64,000 nt of DNA from Bog-257 sp963785825 (GTDB taxonomy: Bacteria; Acidobacteriota; Terriglobia; Terriglobales; Acidobacteriaceae): the NCBI GenBank assembly GCA_963785825.1, contig CAWAWQ010000006.1:124001-188000 (forward strand), in the 5' to 3' direction. The notes beneath the pieces are model-generated. The model did no database searches. It was given only the letters and a program-made list of their open reading frames with translations, and was not told the DNA's origin. Both the position numbers and the translations under genes were made by a program. How positions within the stretch are numbered: the stretch's first letter is position 1; every line of letters starts with the position of its first letter. This document shows, one piece after another, positions 15,628 to 24,882 of the stretch.

Positions 15628-18054
15628 ATGAACGATCTGCGATTTGCAATCCGGCTACTGCGCAAGTCACCGGGCTTCGCCCTGGTGGCCGTGCTGACGC
15701 TGGCGCTGGGCATCGGCGCCAACACCGCCGTGTTTAGCGTGCTCGATACGGTGCTGTTACGTCCTCTTCCTTACCGCCAACCTGACCGTCTGGTGGTTGT
15801 TTCCGAAACCGAATCCGCGGCGCCCGGTGACGAGCTTGGTGTCGCGGCCCAGGAATATCTCGACTACCGCGACCAAAATCAGTCGTTCTCGGATGTAGCC
15901 GCTTTCGAGAGTGACGGTTTCAACCTGACCGGCGAAGGGCAACCGCTGCGCATTCATGCGGCCAGGATGTCGGCCTCGGCGTTTGCCACGCTCGGTGTTT
16001 CCCCCCTGATGGGACGCGCCTTCACCGCCGATGAAGACCGCGCCGGCTCCGATAGTGTCGCGGAGATTTCGTATTCGCTATGGCAGAACCAGTATCGTGG
16101 CGATCCCAACATCCTGGGCCGCACCATCAAGCTCGACGAGAAGCCTTACACGGTGATCGGTGTCATGCCGCAGTCGTTTCAGTTTCCCTTTGACGGCAAA
16201 CCGTTTTCGGAGATACCCGCTCTGTGGCTGCCGATCGGGTTCTCTCCCGACGTGCTGGCCCCGCAGAACCGGCTGATGGAGTTTGGAGTTGGACTGATCG
16301 CGCGGCTGAAGCCCGGTGTTACGCGCCAGCAAGCACAGCAGGACGTGACGCATATTGCCGACGCATTCCAGCAGTCTCATCCGGACAGCTACTCGGCGAA
16401 TGTGCGAGTCACGCCGCATATTTATGCTTTCTCTGCCTATACGCTCGATAAGGCGCGTCCCCTGGTGCTGCTGTTGTCTGCCGCCGTCATTTGCGTGCTG
16501 CTGATCGCCTGCGCCAATGTCGCCAATCTGCTTCTGGCACGCGCCGGGGTCCGCAGCCGCGAGATGGCTATCCGCAGTGCGGTCGGCGCGCGACGTTCCA
16601 CGCTACTACGCCAGTGTTTGGTTGAAAGCTTCCTGCTCTCCCTGCTAGGTGGTTGCGCGGGGATTGCGCTGGCCTTGGTCTCAGTTGCTGGGTTGCGCAA
16701 CCTTGGCCCGGCCAGCGTTCCCCGCCTCCACGAAGTCACCGTGCAACCCCTCGCGCTATTGTTCACTGCGGGGCTGTCGGTGCTCACCACGATTCTTTTC
16801 GGCTCCCTGCCTGCCTGGCGGCTGTCGCATGTGTCGCCACAGGCGTTTCTGAAAGAATCGGCGCAGACGGGGCCGTCGCGCAGCAGCCAGCGCCTGCAAA
16901 ACTTGGTCGCGGTCGGCGAGATCGCCCTGGCTTTGGTGCTGTTGATTGGAGGCAGCCTGCTGCTCCGCAGCTTCTTGCGCGTGCTCGATACTCCGCTGGG
17001 TTTCGATCCCAAAGGCGCATTCGTGGTGCGAACCATCTTCGATACGCAGCGCTATCCCGATCCGGTCAAGCGCATGGCAGTGCAGAAGGAGTTGCTGTCG
17101 CGTTTGGCGCAACTGCCTGGAGTGACTACCGTCGCTGCGGCGAGCCATCTTCCGTTGAGCGATGACCGCGGCATCGGTTTCCGGCTGGAACATGCCGCTC
17201 CCGACGATTTTCACTTTGCACAGAATTCGCTGGTCACGCCGGGATACTTCCGGGCCATGGGCATTGGAATTCGGGAAGGCCGCGATTTCAATGAGCAAGA
17301 CAGCCCCAAGTCGCCGCTGGTCGCCATCATCAGCGAGGCGATGGCTCGCCAGTACTTCCATGGCGAGAGTCCTGTCGGCCAGCGCTTCTTCTGGGGCGAT
17401 CGCGGCCTGTTCACCATCATCGGCGTGGCGCAAGATGTGCACATCTTCGCCCTCGATGCCGATCCGCCGCCTATGATTTACCAGTCGATGTTCCAGATGC
17501 AGACCTGGACTGCCGGACATACGGCATTCCTGTTACGCACCAGCCGTCCGGGGCAGGATCTATTCAAGGAAGTGAAGCAGCAGGTCTGGTCGGTTGACGG
17601 ACAGCTTCCGCTGTACAACAGCACAACCTTGGCGGAGTTGGTCTCCGATTCGCTTGCCCAGCGACGCTTCACCATGCTGTTGCTCGGGGTGTTCTCGATG
17701 ATTGCATTGCTGCTGGCAGCGATAGGTCTCTTCGGCGTTGTCTCGTATCTGGTTTCGCAACATCAGCGCGACATGGCACTGCGTATGGCGCTGGGAGCGG
17801 ACCGGGCTGATATTCATCGCATGGTGTTACTGCGCGGGCTGACGCTGGGACTGTCTGGATGTGCGATCGGGTTAGCGCTTTCCATTGCCGGCTCGCGGTT
17901 GTTGACCAGCAGCTTGTATCGCGTCAGCCGCTTCGATCCCGCGACGATGATAACCGTACCACTGCTGTTACTGACGGTGGTCCTGGTGGCGGTGTATCTG
18001 CCCGCACGGCGGGCGGCGGCGCTGGATCCCATGCAGGTTTTGAGGATGGAATGA
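15628..18054 (+). CDS. ADOP-family permease 2
   Basis: An 808-residue duplicated MacB/FtsX-like permease. It starts MNDLRFAIRLLRKSPGFALV and has the expected helix, periplasmic core, FtsX domain (LLIACANVANLLLARAGVRSREMAIRSAVGARR), second module and terminal FtsX domain (LLLAAIGLFGVVSYLVSQHQRDMALRMALGAD, YLPARRAAALDPMQVLRME). No ATPase gene is linked. ATG 15628 is the family start; the preceding bases are heptamer repeat with no Shine-Dalgarno sequence. It differs clearly from ADOP 1 and 4 in the periplasmic domain. Confidence 0.93.
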   Translation: MNDLRFAIRLLRKSPGFALVAVLTLALGIGANTAVFSVLDTVLLRPLPYRQPDRLVVVSETESAAPGDELGVAAQEYLDYRDQNQSFSDVAAFESDGFNLTGEGQPLRIHAARMSASAFATLGVSPLMGRAFTADEDRAGSDSVAEISYSLWQNQYRGDPNILGRTIKLDEKPYTVIGVMPQSFQFPFDGKPFSEIPALWLPIGFSPDVLAPQNRLMEFGVGLIARLKPGVTRQQAQQDVTHIADAFQQSHPDSYSANVRVTPHIYAFSAYTLDKARPLVLLLSAAVICVLLIACANVANLLLARAGVRSREMAIRSAVGARRSTLLRQCLVESFLLSLLGGCAGIALALVSVAGLRNLGPASVPRLHEVTVQPLALLFTAGLSVLTTILFGSLPAWRLSHVSPQAFLKESAQTGPSRSSQRLQNLVAVGEIALALVLLIGGSLLLRSFLRVLDTPLGFDPKGAFVVRTIFDTQRYPDPVKRMAVQKELLSRLAQLPGVTTVAAASHLPLSDDRGIGFRLEHAAPDDFHFAQNSLVTPGYFRAMGIGIREGRDFNEQDSPKSPLVAIISEAMARQYFHGESPVGQRFFWGDRGLFTIIGVAQDVHIFALDADPPPMIYQSMFQMQTWTAGHTAFLLRTSRPGQDLFKEVKQQVWSVDGQLPLYNSTTLAELVSDSLAQRRFTMLLLGVFSMIALLLAAIGLFGVVSYLVSQHQRDMALRMALGADRADIHRMVLLRGLTLGLSGCAIGLALSIAGSRLLTSSLYRVSRFDPATMITVPLLLLTVVLVAVYLPARRAAALDPMQVLRME

Positions 18055-18057
18055 AGA

Positions 18058-18171
18058 TAGCAATTAGTAATTAGTAATTAGCAATTAGCTTCGAGCTTCG
18101 GGCCTCAAGCTTTAGGCTTGGCTCTTAGTTTGGCGGCTAATTGCTAAAGGCTAGTTGCTAGTTGCTAATTG
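18058..18171. repeat. Long heptamer-periodic array with inverted ends, between ADOP 2 and 3
   Basis: Starts three bases after the ADOP 2 stop: TAGCAAT, TAGTAAT, TAGTAAT, TAGCAAT, then seven-base units of changing sequence (CTTCGAG, CTTCGGG, CCTCAAG, CTTTAGG, CTTGGCT, CTTAGTT), then CTAATTG, CTAAAGG, CTAGTTG, CTAGTTG, CTAATTG (18137-18171). The last block is the complement of the first, so the array can fold on itself. It fills nearly the whole gap to ADOP 3. Confidence 0.85.
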
Positions 18172-18194
18172 CTGCCTCTTACAAGCGAGTCAAT

Positions 18195-20636
18195 ATGCAC
18201 ACGCTTTTACACGAACTTCGCTACGCGCTACGCCAACTGCGGAAGTCGCCGGGCTTCGCGCTGGTCTCGGTTTTGACGCTGGCCCTCGGGATCGGCGCAA
18301 ACATCGCCGTATTCTCGGTCACCAATGCCGTGTTGCTGAATCCTAGCGGGATTCCCCACGCGCAGGGAATGGTGGCGTTGCGAGCTCGTTACCTGGCGCT
18401 CGCCGATCTGAGCAACATCGGGATATCGGCGCCCGATTTCGGCGATGCCGCTGGCGGGAAAAACATTTTCGAATCGGCGGCCGTTCTGCAGAGCGGCAGC
18501 TTCAATTTCAGCCGCGAGAACGCCAATCCGGAGCGGTTCCGCGGCGGAAAGGTCTCCTCCGGCTACTTCGATGTTTTCCAGGGCCGCCCCTACCTTGGCC
18601 GCGTCTTCAGCCCCGAGGAAGACGTGCCGGGTGCGGAGCACGAAGTGGTGCTGGCCTATCGCACCTGGAAGCAGCATTTCGGTTCTGACCTCAACATCGT
18701 GGGCCGCACCCTGATGCTGAACGAGCAGCCGTATCGGGTGGTGGGGGTTATGGGCGCAGACTTCAACTGGCCGAATCAGGCGGAGCTGTGGGTACCGATT
18801 GCCCTTCCTCCTGGCCGCTATCACGATCAGAAGTACCGCTATAACGAGAACCTCGGTGGAGTGGCGCGCCTGCGGCCCGGCGTGACGCTGCAACAGGCGA
18901 ACGCGTATCTCGAGACGAAGACGCAGCAGGTCATCCAGTCGGAAGGCAGCAAGAGCTACGGGCAGGCCTCCCGCTGGGGGATGTTCGCCATGTCGTTGAC
19001 CGAGTTCATTGGCGGCCCACTGCGCGGACCGCTGGTCATGCTGTTGATTGCTGTCGGGATGGTGCTGCTGATTGCCTGCGCCAACATTGCCGGATTGCAG
19101 ATTGCGCGCGCTTCGGCGCGGGAACGTGAATTGGCAGTGCGTGTCGCCCTGGGAGCCTCGCGCAACCGGCTGGTTCGCCAGGCGCTTGTGGAAAGCGTGG
19201 TGCTCACTGTTGCCGGGCTCGTGCTGGGATCGGCAGTAGCGGCAATCATGGCTCCAATGCTATTGCACTACCTGCCAAGAATGCTCGGCGCGCAGCTCGA
19301 ACCGTCTTTCCATGGGCCGGTTCTGCTGTTCGTGGCCGGTATCGCCGTCGTCTGCTCGTTATTGTGCGGCGTAGTTCCGGCATGGCATCGAACCCAGCCG
19401 GGATGGTTTGCGGCTCTGCAAGAAGGCAGCCGCTCGGGAAGCACAAGCGCAGCCCACCACCGGCTTCGCTCGGGCCTGGTGGTGGCCCAGATCGCGCTTT
19501 CGTTGTTGCTGCTGGCGGGCGCGGGGCTGCTGCTTAGCAGCCTTAAGGCGTTGCAGCGAGTCGAGACCGGCTTTGATCCGCATAATCTGCTTTCTGCCAG
19601 CGTGTCGCTGCCGCGAACCGTGTATGACAAAGATGAGAAGCAGGCGGCGTTCTATTCCGCGCTGGAAGAGCGGTTGCACGCGATTCCGGGAGTCACGTCA
19701 GCGGCGCTGAGCGACAGTCTTCCTTTCAGCGACAATGGCGGATTCGCCAGCTTCCAGATCAAAGGAAGACCGGCGGGTCCCAATGACCCGGGACCACACG
19801 GCGGAATTCGGCTGGTGTCGTCCGATTATTTCTCTACCATGCGAATCCCGGTACTGCTAGGCCGCACCTTCAGCAGCCAGGACCGCAAAGGGTCGCAGCT
19901 GGTAGCCGTCGTCGATGATGCCCTGGCGCGGCAATATTGGCCGGGGCAAAATCCGGTCGGCCAGTACATCGGCTTCGATCCCGCCAAAGGCCCGTGGTAC
20001 CAGATCATCGGAGTTGTGAAGCACGCCCGGTCATCGTCGCTGGAGGCAGACGGGAATGAAGGCTTCTATTTCCTCTCGCTGTTGCAGAACCCCGACAGCT
20101 CCGCCTCCGTTGTGGTGAGGAGCTCACGCTCACCCGAGAGCCTGACCGGAGAACTGGCCGCCGCCGTACGGGCTGTCGATTCCGGCATTCCCGTCTACGA
20201 CGTCAAGACGATGGAGCAGCGCGTCGATGAATCGCTCATCGGGCGGCGGTTCGTGGTGCTGTTGCTGACCACGTTTGCCGGGCTGGCCTTGTTCCTGGCT
20301 GCGCTGGGGATCTACGGCGTGATCAGCTACTCGGTGCGGCTGCGCCGGCGCGAGTTGGGCGTCCGCATGGCGCTGGGAGCGCAACGCGGCCGGGTGCTGC
20401 AGTTGGTGTTGCTGCAGGGCATGCGTCTTGCCGGAATCGGCATACTGTGCGGAGTGGTTGCGGCAGTGGCGGTCAGCCGTATCTTCGCCAGCCTGCTGTT
20501 TCAGGTCAGCGTGTTGCACGCGATTCCCTGGCTGGTCGCGATCGCGGTGCTGATCGCGGTAGTGATGCTGGCGACCTATCTGCCGGCCCGCCGGGCAGCA
20601 TCGATTCAGCCCATGGAGGCGCTAAGGACGGAGTGA
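18195..20636 (+). CDS. ADOP-family permease 3
   Basis: About 813 residues from ATG 18195 (MHTLLHELRYALRQLRKSPG); an upstream in-frame TTG at 18162 falls in repeat DNA. Standard ADOP plan with two FtsX domains (LLIACANIAGLQIARASARERELAVRVALGASR; LFLAALGIYGVISYSVRLRRRELGVRMALGAQR) and C-terminal YLPARRAASIQPMEALRTE. Its first periplasmic domain differs from the other three. No ATPase partner nearby. Function unknown beyond envelope permease-like architecture. Confidence 0.93.
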   Translation: MHTLLHELRYALRQLRKSPGFALVSVLTLALGIGANIAVFSVTNAVLLNPSGIPHAQGMVALRARYLALADLSNIGISAPDFGDAAGGKNIFESAAVLQSGSFNFSRENANPERFRGGKVSSGYFDVFQGRPYLGRVFSPEEDVPGAEHEVVLAYRTWKQHFGSDLNIVGRTLMLNEQPYRVVGVMGADFNWPNQAELWVPIALPPGRYHDQKYRYNENLGGVARLRPGVTLQQANAYLETKTQQVIQSEGSKSYGQASRWGMFAMSLTEFIGGPLRGPLVMLLIAVGMVLLIACANIAGLQIARASARERELAVRVALGASRNRLVRQALVESVVLTVAGLVLGSAVAAIMAPMLLHYLPRMLGAQLEPSFHGPVLLFVAGIAVVCSLLCGVVPAWHRTQPGWFAALQEGSRSGSTSAAHHRLRSGLVVAQIALSLLLLAGAGLLLSSLKALQRVETGFDPHNLLSASVSLPRTVYDKDEKQAAFYSALEERLHAIPGVTSAALSDSLPFSDNGGFASFQIKGRPAGPNDPGPHGGIRLVSSDYFSTMRIPVLLGRTFSSQDRKGSQLVAVVDDALARQYWPGQNPVGQYIGFDPAKGPWYQIIGVVKHARSSSLEADGNEGFYFLSLLQNPDSSASVVVRSSRSPESLTGELAAAVRAVDSGIPVYDVKTMEQRVDESLIGRRFVVLLLTTFAGLALFLAALGIYGVISYSVRLRRRELGVRMALGAQRGRVLQLVLLQGMRLAGIGILCGVVAAVAVSRIFASLLFQVSVLHAIPWLVAIAVLIAVVMLATYLPARRAASIQPMEALRTE

Positions 20637-21009
20637 GGGGAGCTTCGAGCTTCGAGCTTTTTAGCTTCCTGCTGCTAGGGACGTCTGAACCTGATTGTAA
20701 GGAGGGCGCTTTCAGCAGTCCGTTTGGACTACTGGATCATCGTTGGATCTTAACGTGAGCTTCCTCCCTGACGTAATCAGAGTTTCTTAGGGAGGCTCTG
20801 ATTAAGGCGACGTTTTGAAGGGGACGGCCTTCAGGCCGTCCGTAAGTGCTGAAATTAAACTGGGCTTTAGCCCCTGAGGGACTTCGGTCGCACTTAATCA
20901 AACTCTCCTTAGCTCCTAAAGTCCATGAAGTTCAATGCTCCATGATTGATCGTTACAAGCTGGAAGCTAAGAGCTCGGAGCTCTTAGCTAGTTGCTAGTT
21001 GCTACTACT
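20637..21009. other. Intergenic region between ADOP 3 and ADOP 4
   Basis: A 373-base gap. It holds heptamers AGCTTCG, AGCTTCG, AGCTTTT at 20641-20661; a hairpin TAATCAGAG (20774-20782) / CTCTGATTA (20796-20804); a hairpin GGACGGCC-TTCA-GGCCGTCC (20822-20841); a GGGCTTTAGCCC palindrome; and heptamers CTAGTTG, CTAGTTG, CTACTAC (20988-21008) running into the ADOP 4 start. No gene is seen. Confidence 0.75.
20988..21008. repeat. Heptamer array (CTAGTTG)2 before ADOP gene 4
   Basis: CTAGTTG, CTAGTTG, CTACTAC ends one base before the ATG of ADOP 4. The CTAGTTG unit is shared with the array before ADOP 3 (18151-18164). Confidence 0.8.
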
Positions 21010-23508
21010 ATGCCCGACCTTCGCTACGCTCTACGCCAGTTACGTAAGTCGCCTATCTTTGCTCTCGTCGCCGTGATCACTTTGGCGCTGGGCATTGGGG
21101 CGAACACCGCGATTTTCACGCTGCTCGACCAGGCGATGATCCGCAGCCTGCCGGTTAGCCTTCCCGAACAGCTGGTACGTCTGCGCTTCACCGGCGACAG
21201 TCCGGGACACGTCAACAATTACGGCGGCGACGATAAGGACTTCTTCTCCTACCCCATGTACCGCGACCTGCGCGATAAGAACAGCGTCTTCAGTGGGCTG
21301 GTGGCGAACGACCTGCATACGGTCGGCGTGCAGTGGAACAACCGCTCCGAACTCTCTGAAGCGGAACTGGTGTCGGGAAATTACTTCCAGGTGCTGGGGC
21401 TGCAGCCGGCGATGGGCCGTCTGTTGCTTCCTTCCGATGACCTGGCCAACAGCAATCCGGCGGTGGTGCTGAGCTTCAACTACTGGAAGACACGATTCGG
21501 ATCGGAACCAGGCGTGGTTGGCCGGGAGTTGCTGATCAACGCGCATCCCTTCACCATCATTGGAGTCGCGCCGCCGCAGTTTCACAGCATCGTTGCCGGG
21601 CAAACGCCGGGGGTTTTCGTGGCAGCGTCAACCAAGAGCACGGTCACACCGCGCTGGCAGGACCTCGAAGACCGCCAATCGTACTGGCTAACGATCGTCG
21701 GCCGGCTTAAGCCCGGGGAAAGCCGACAGCAGGCGCAAGCCGGCCTGGATCCGCTATGGCATGCCATCCGCGCCGAAGAACTGAAGCAGTTCCCGATTCA
21801 CTCCGATCGTTCGCGGCGGCTCTTCCTCGACGACTCTCACATTCAGTTGCTGGATAACGCGCACGGCTTCTCGCCGCTGCGCGACGAAATCGGCACTCCC
21901 CTAATCATCCTTATGGGCATGGTCGGATTGCTGGTGCTGATGGCGTGCCTCAATATCTCCAGCCTGCTGCTGGTGCGCGCCGCCGGGCGCGTGCGCGAGA
22001 TGTCGGTGCGGTACGCGCTGGGCGCGGCCCGCTGGCAGATCGTCCGTCAATTGCTCATGGAAGGCCTGCTGCTGGGCCTCTTCGGAGGCGCGCTTGGCTT
22101 GGTGATCGCGCCGGTCATCTCGCGTGTCCTGGTGCGACTCGTGTTTACCGATCCGACAGCCGAGGTGCCCTTCGCCACCCAACCTGACATGCGAATCCTG
22201 GCCTTCAACTTCGCGGTGGCATTTGCAGTGAGTGTGGTGTTCAGCCTGGCTCCCGCAGTGCGCTTCCTGCGGCCAGACTTGGTCAACTCCCTGAAGCAGC
22301 AGAGCGGCACAACTTCCGGCGGGCCGCTGCGCTTTCGCAGGATTTCCGTCGGGGCGCAGATCGGCGTTAGCCTGCTGCTGCTGATTGGGGCGGGCCTCTT
22401 CGTGCGTACGCTGCGCAATCTACGCTCGGTGGATGTCGGCTTCGTGACCGATCACATGGTCAGCTTCGGCTTGAATCCCCGTTTCGCAGGCTACCAGACG
22501 GATCAGCTCCAGCCGCTGAACCGCCGCATTCTCGATACGCTGGCTGCCTTACCCGGGGTGCGCGGCGTCGCAGCCACCGACGATCCCGATCTCGCCAACG
22601 ACGACGAAACCGGCAACATCTCAATTGCCGGTTATAAAGCCGGCGATGACGAAGATATGCAGGTGGAACAACCCTGGATCACGCCGGAGTATTTCTCCAC
22701 CCTTCACGTGCCCGTGTTAGCCGGGCGCGCTTTCACCCACCAGGACCTGGTAGGCAGACCCAATGTGGCCCTGGTGAACGCCAGTTTCGCGCGGCATTAC
22801 TTTGGCAGCACGCAAAATGCAATCGGACGCGTTCTGAAGTTCGGCGGCGGCCCGCAAAGTAAGTTCGACACTGAAATTGTCGGGGTGGTCGGTGACACCA
22901 AGCACTCGGCGGTGCGCGATCCGGTTCGGCGCACGGCATATCGTCCGCTGTTGCAGAGCCCGCAGCTCAATTACATCACCTATCTGGTGCGAACCTGGCA
23001 GGAGCCGCAATCGGCGGAAGCCGACATCAGGACCGCGCTACAGCAGCTCGATTCCAAGCTCGCGATCGACGAGATCCATACCCTGCAACAGCAGGTCGAT
23101 GACAGCCTGTCGAATGAGCGGCTGATCGCGGCATTATCGCTGAGCTTTGGTTTGCTGGCCGTGCTGCTGGCGGCGATTGGGCTTTATGGCGTGCTGGCAT
23201 ACTCCACCGCGCAACGCACCCGCGAAATCGGTATTCGCATGGCCATGGGAGCGCAACGCGCGAGCGTGCTGCGGCTGGTGCTGCAAGATGTCTTGTGGAT
23301 CTCCGGCGTAAGTATTCTGGCCACATTACCGGTCGCGCTCCTGCTGGGACGCACCCTGCGCAGCCAACTCTACGGAGTCAGCGCCAGCGATCCGGTAACG
23401 CTGATTGCCGGCGTCTTGCTGGTTGGGACAGTTGCGATTTTGGCGGCGCTGCTGCCGGCGCGCCGCGCCGCTTCCATTGAACCTATGCAGGCGTTGCGGA
23501 CAGAATAA
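21010..23508 (+). CDS. ADOP-family permease 4
   Basis: About 832 residues from ATG 21010 (MPDLRYALRQLRKSPIFALV). Two FtsX domains and two periplasmic MacB-like domains in the usual ADOP order, ending LLPARRAASIEPMQALRTE. It is the closest relative of ADOP 1: both share FTLLDQA, the PVSxPEQLVRLR stretch, NYGGD/YGGDE, FSYPxYRDLRDKN and VGVQWNN. ADOP 2 and 3 lie between them, so the set did not arise by simple recent neighbour-by-neighbour duplication. Confidence 0.93.
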   Translation: MPDLRYALRQLRKSPIFALVAVITLALGIGANTAIFTLLDQAMIRSLPVSLPEQLVRLRFTGDSPGHVNNYGGDDKDFFSYPMYRDLRDKNSVFSGLVANDLHTVGVQWNNRSELSEAELVSGNYFQVLGLQPAMGRLLLPSDDLANSNPAVVLSFNYWKTRFGSEPGVVGRELLINAHPFTIIGVAPPQFHSIVAGQTPGVFVAASTKSTVTPRWQDLEDRQSYWLTIVGRLKPGESRQQAQAGLDPLWHAIRAEELKQFPIHSDRSRRLFLDDSHIQLLDNAHGFSPLRDEIGTPLIILMGMVGLLVLMACLNISSLLLVRAAGRVREMSVRYALGAARWQIVRQLLMEGLLLGLFGGALGLVIAPVISRVLVRLVFTDPTAEVPFATQPDMRILAFNFAVAFAVSVVFSLAPAVRFLRPDLVNSLKQQSGTTSGGPLRFRRISVGAQIGVSLLLLIGAGLFVRTLRNLRSVDVGFVTDHMVSFGLNPRFAGYQTDQLQPLNRRILDTLAALPGVRGVAATDDPDLANDDETGNISIAGYKAGDDEDMQVEQPWITPEYFSTLHVPVLAGRAFTHQDLVGRPNVALVNASFARHYFGSTQNAIGRVLKFGGGPQSKFDTEIVGVVGDTKHSAVRDPVRRTAYRPLLQSPQLNYITYLVRTWQEPQSAEADIRTALQQLDSKLAIDEIHTLQQQVDDSLSNERLIAALSLSFGLLAVLLAAIGLYGVLAYSTAQRTREIGIRMAMGAQRASVLRLVLQDVLWISGVSILATLPVALLLGRTLRSQLYGVSASDPVTLIAGVLLVGTVAILAALLPARRAASIEPMQALRTE

Positions 23509-23529
23509 ACAACGATTTTGCGGCTTTCC

Positions 23530-23550
23530 GGCACGGCTGAAAGCCGTGCC
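23530..23550. terminator. Hairpin between convergent ADOP 4 and phosphoesterase genes
   Basis: Nine-base stem GGCACGGCT / AGCCGTGCC with loop GAA, followed by CTTTC. It has the TGAA-loop style of the dispersed palindromes. Placed between two converging genes it could stop transcription from both sides; there is no true T-tract. Confidence 0.5.
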
Positions 23551-23598
23551 CTTTCAAAAACGTCCGGAGTTAATTCCACGAAATTGCGGGACACGATT

Positions 23599-24534
23599 CT
23601 AATTCCCCGTGAAAAACTCCGACATATCCGGCGCGGTGGATGACGCGCCCGGAAACACGCCGACTCCCGCCAACTGCAACATGAAGCGCAACGTGCTGGG
23701 ATGTTGATACAAGGTCAGCGGAATGTAGGAACCGCTTGGCGGATATGCCGGGTTGGCATTCGGCCCTACTGTTATCCAGGGCACGTGCCCGCCGCCGTAT
23801 TGCCCATCGCTGTCCTCCGACTCATCGAAGGTGATAATCAGCAGTCCTCCGCCGGGAGTATTGAAGTCCGGACTGGCGAGCAGGGGAGCGATGTTGGTCT
23901 GTAGCCAGGCGTCGGCTTGTGCCAGGGTGCCGTCATGGGCATCGTGCAGCAGGTTGGGAACGATGAAGCTGTAGGTCGGCAGAGTGTGGTTGGCGATATC
24001 GGTGGCAAGCTGCGTGAAGGGCACAAGGTTTTGCTGTTGCGTAGGATCGTTGCGGACATCGGAAAAGTAGGAACAGGGATTGTGGCGCTCGGCATATTCG
24101 CCGGTATCGCCGCCGTCGTATCCCTGAAACGGTATCGACTCGGAGTACTCCTTCCAGGATTTGCCGGCAGCAATCATTTCGCGGACTACATTGTCCACGG
24201 TCACGGTTCCGCTATAGCCGTCGTCGTTGGTAATGATCTGCCCGGTGGTCAGCATGAAGTAATTGCCGATGGAAGGATGGGTGTTCGCGTAGTATGCCTG
24301 CGCCACCGAGTAGGTTTGCGCCAGGCTGTTAAGGTACGGCATTTGCGGATTGCCGATCACGTCGGTATAGCTGTGGTTCTCTTCCATGACGATGAAGACG
24401 TGGTTGACCTGCCGGCTGAGCGGTTGGACGGCAGAGCCTCGTAACGACTGCGGTTGAGCTTGTGCCGCAAGCAGGGCCGCACCAAGCAGGTATGGGGCAA
24501 TCGCCAGAACCCATCGCAGAGATTTGCGTAACAT
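23599..24534 (-). CDS. Secreted phosphoesterase (acid phosphatase/phospholipase C-like, PF04185 type)
   Basis: A 311-residue exported enzyme. Signal peptide MLRKSLRWVLAIAPYLLGAALLAAQA, then the family's metal and substrate motifs: VFIVMEENHSYTDVIG (about 46-61), NTHPSIGNYFMLTTG, and IITFDESEDSDGQYGGGHVPWITVG near 230. This family hydrolyses phosphate esters in the periplasm or outside. The three alkaline-phosphatase-like acidic/His patches are all visible. Alone, converging on ADOP 4. Substrate not deducible. Confidence 0.88.
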   Translation of the reverse strand: MLRKSLRWVLAIAPYLLGAALLAAQAQPQSLRGSAVQPLSRQVNHVFIVMEENHSYTDVIGNPQMPYLNSLAQTYSVAQAYYANTHPSIGNYFMLTTGQIITNDDGYSGTVTVDNVVREMIAAGKSWKEYSESIPFQGYDGGDTGEYAERHNPCSYFSDVRNDPTQQQNLVPFTQLATDIANHTLPTYSFIVPNLLHDAHDGTLAQADAWLQTNIAPLLASPDFNTPGGGLLIITFDESEDSDGQYGGGHVPWITVGPNANPAYPPSGSYIPLTLYQHPSTLRFMLQLAGVGVFPGASSTAPDMSEFFTGN

Positions 24535-24882
24535 TGCTTTCTTCTCCGATCAAATCGCCCCCGGTGTGAACGTTTTCGTGCCGACGCGCAGCTCTGTCCT
24601 TGCGCTGCTTTCCAATGTGAAGCATGGTGCCGGCATCCGTAGAAATCAAATGATCGCAATCTTACACTGTCGCCCATTGCTGTAAACCTGAATCCACCAC
24701 CAGCAAGCGAGGTTCAGGTTGCCAGCGCGGAGAGCACGCGTTTGAGGATATTATCGTGGGCGCAGCGCCTGCTAGAGGAACAGCCAAGCTCTTTACGTTC
24801 GCAGGTGCATTCCGACCTTCCTCACAAGCTGGCAGACAGTGCGCACCAGTACTCACCTGTTAAAATTTGCGAGTAGGCGTCC
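24535..24882. other. Intergenic region between phosphoesterase and ribBA
   Basis: A 348-base divergent gap that should hold both promoters. An inverted repeat AACCTGAA (24685-24692) / TTCAGGTT (24713-24720) is visible. I looked for the conserved parts of an FMN riboswitch before the riboflavin gene and did not see them. Confidence 0.5.

Noticed and set aside
16756..17520. 254-codon open frame antisense to ADOP 2
   Set aside because: Composition (His/Gln/Arg-rich, no domain) is typical of the reverse frame of a membrane protein gene.
15326..18171. CRISPR array at the repeat-rich gaps between ADOP genes
   Set aside because: Units are 7 bases without spacers; there are no cas genes.
12832..23508. 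Complete ABC exporter operon (MacAB-like)
   Set aside because: No ATPase or membrane fusion gene anywhere next to the permeases; the duplicated architecture is ADOP.
24535..24882. FMN riboswitch before ribBA
   Set aside because: The conserved AGGGGC-type elements were not found; only a simple inverted repeat is present.
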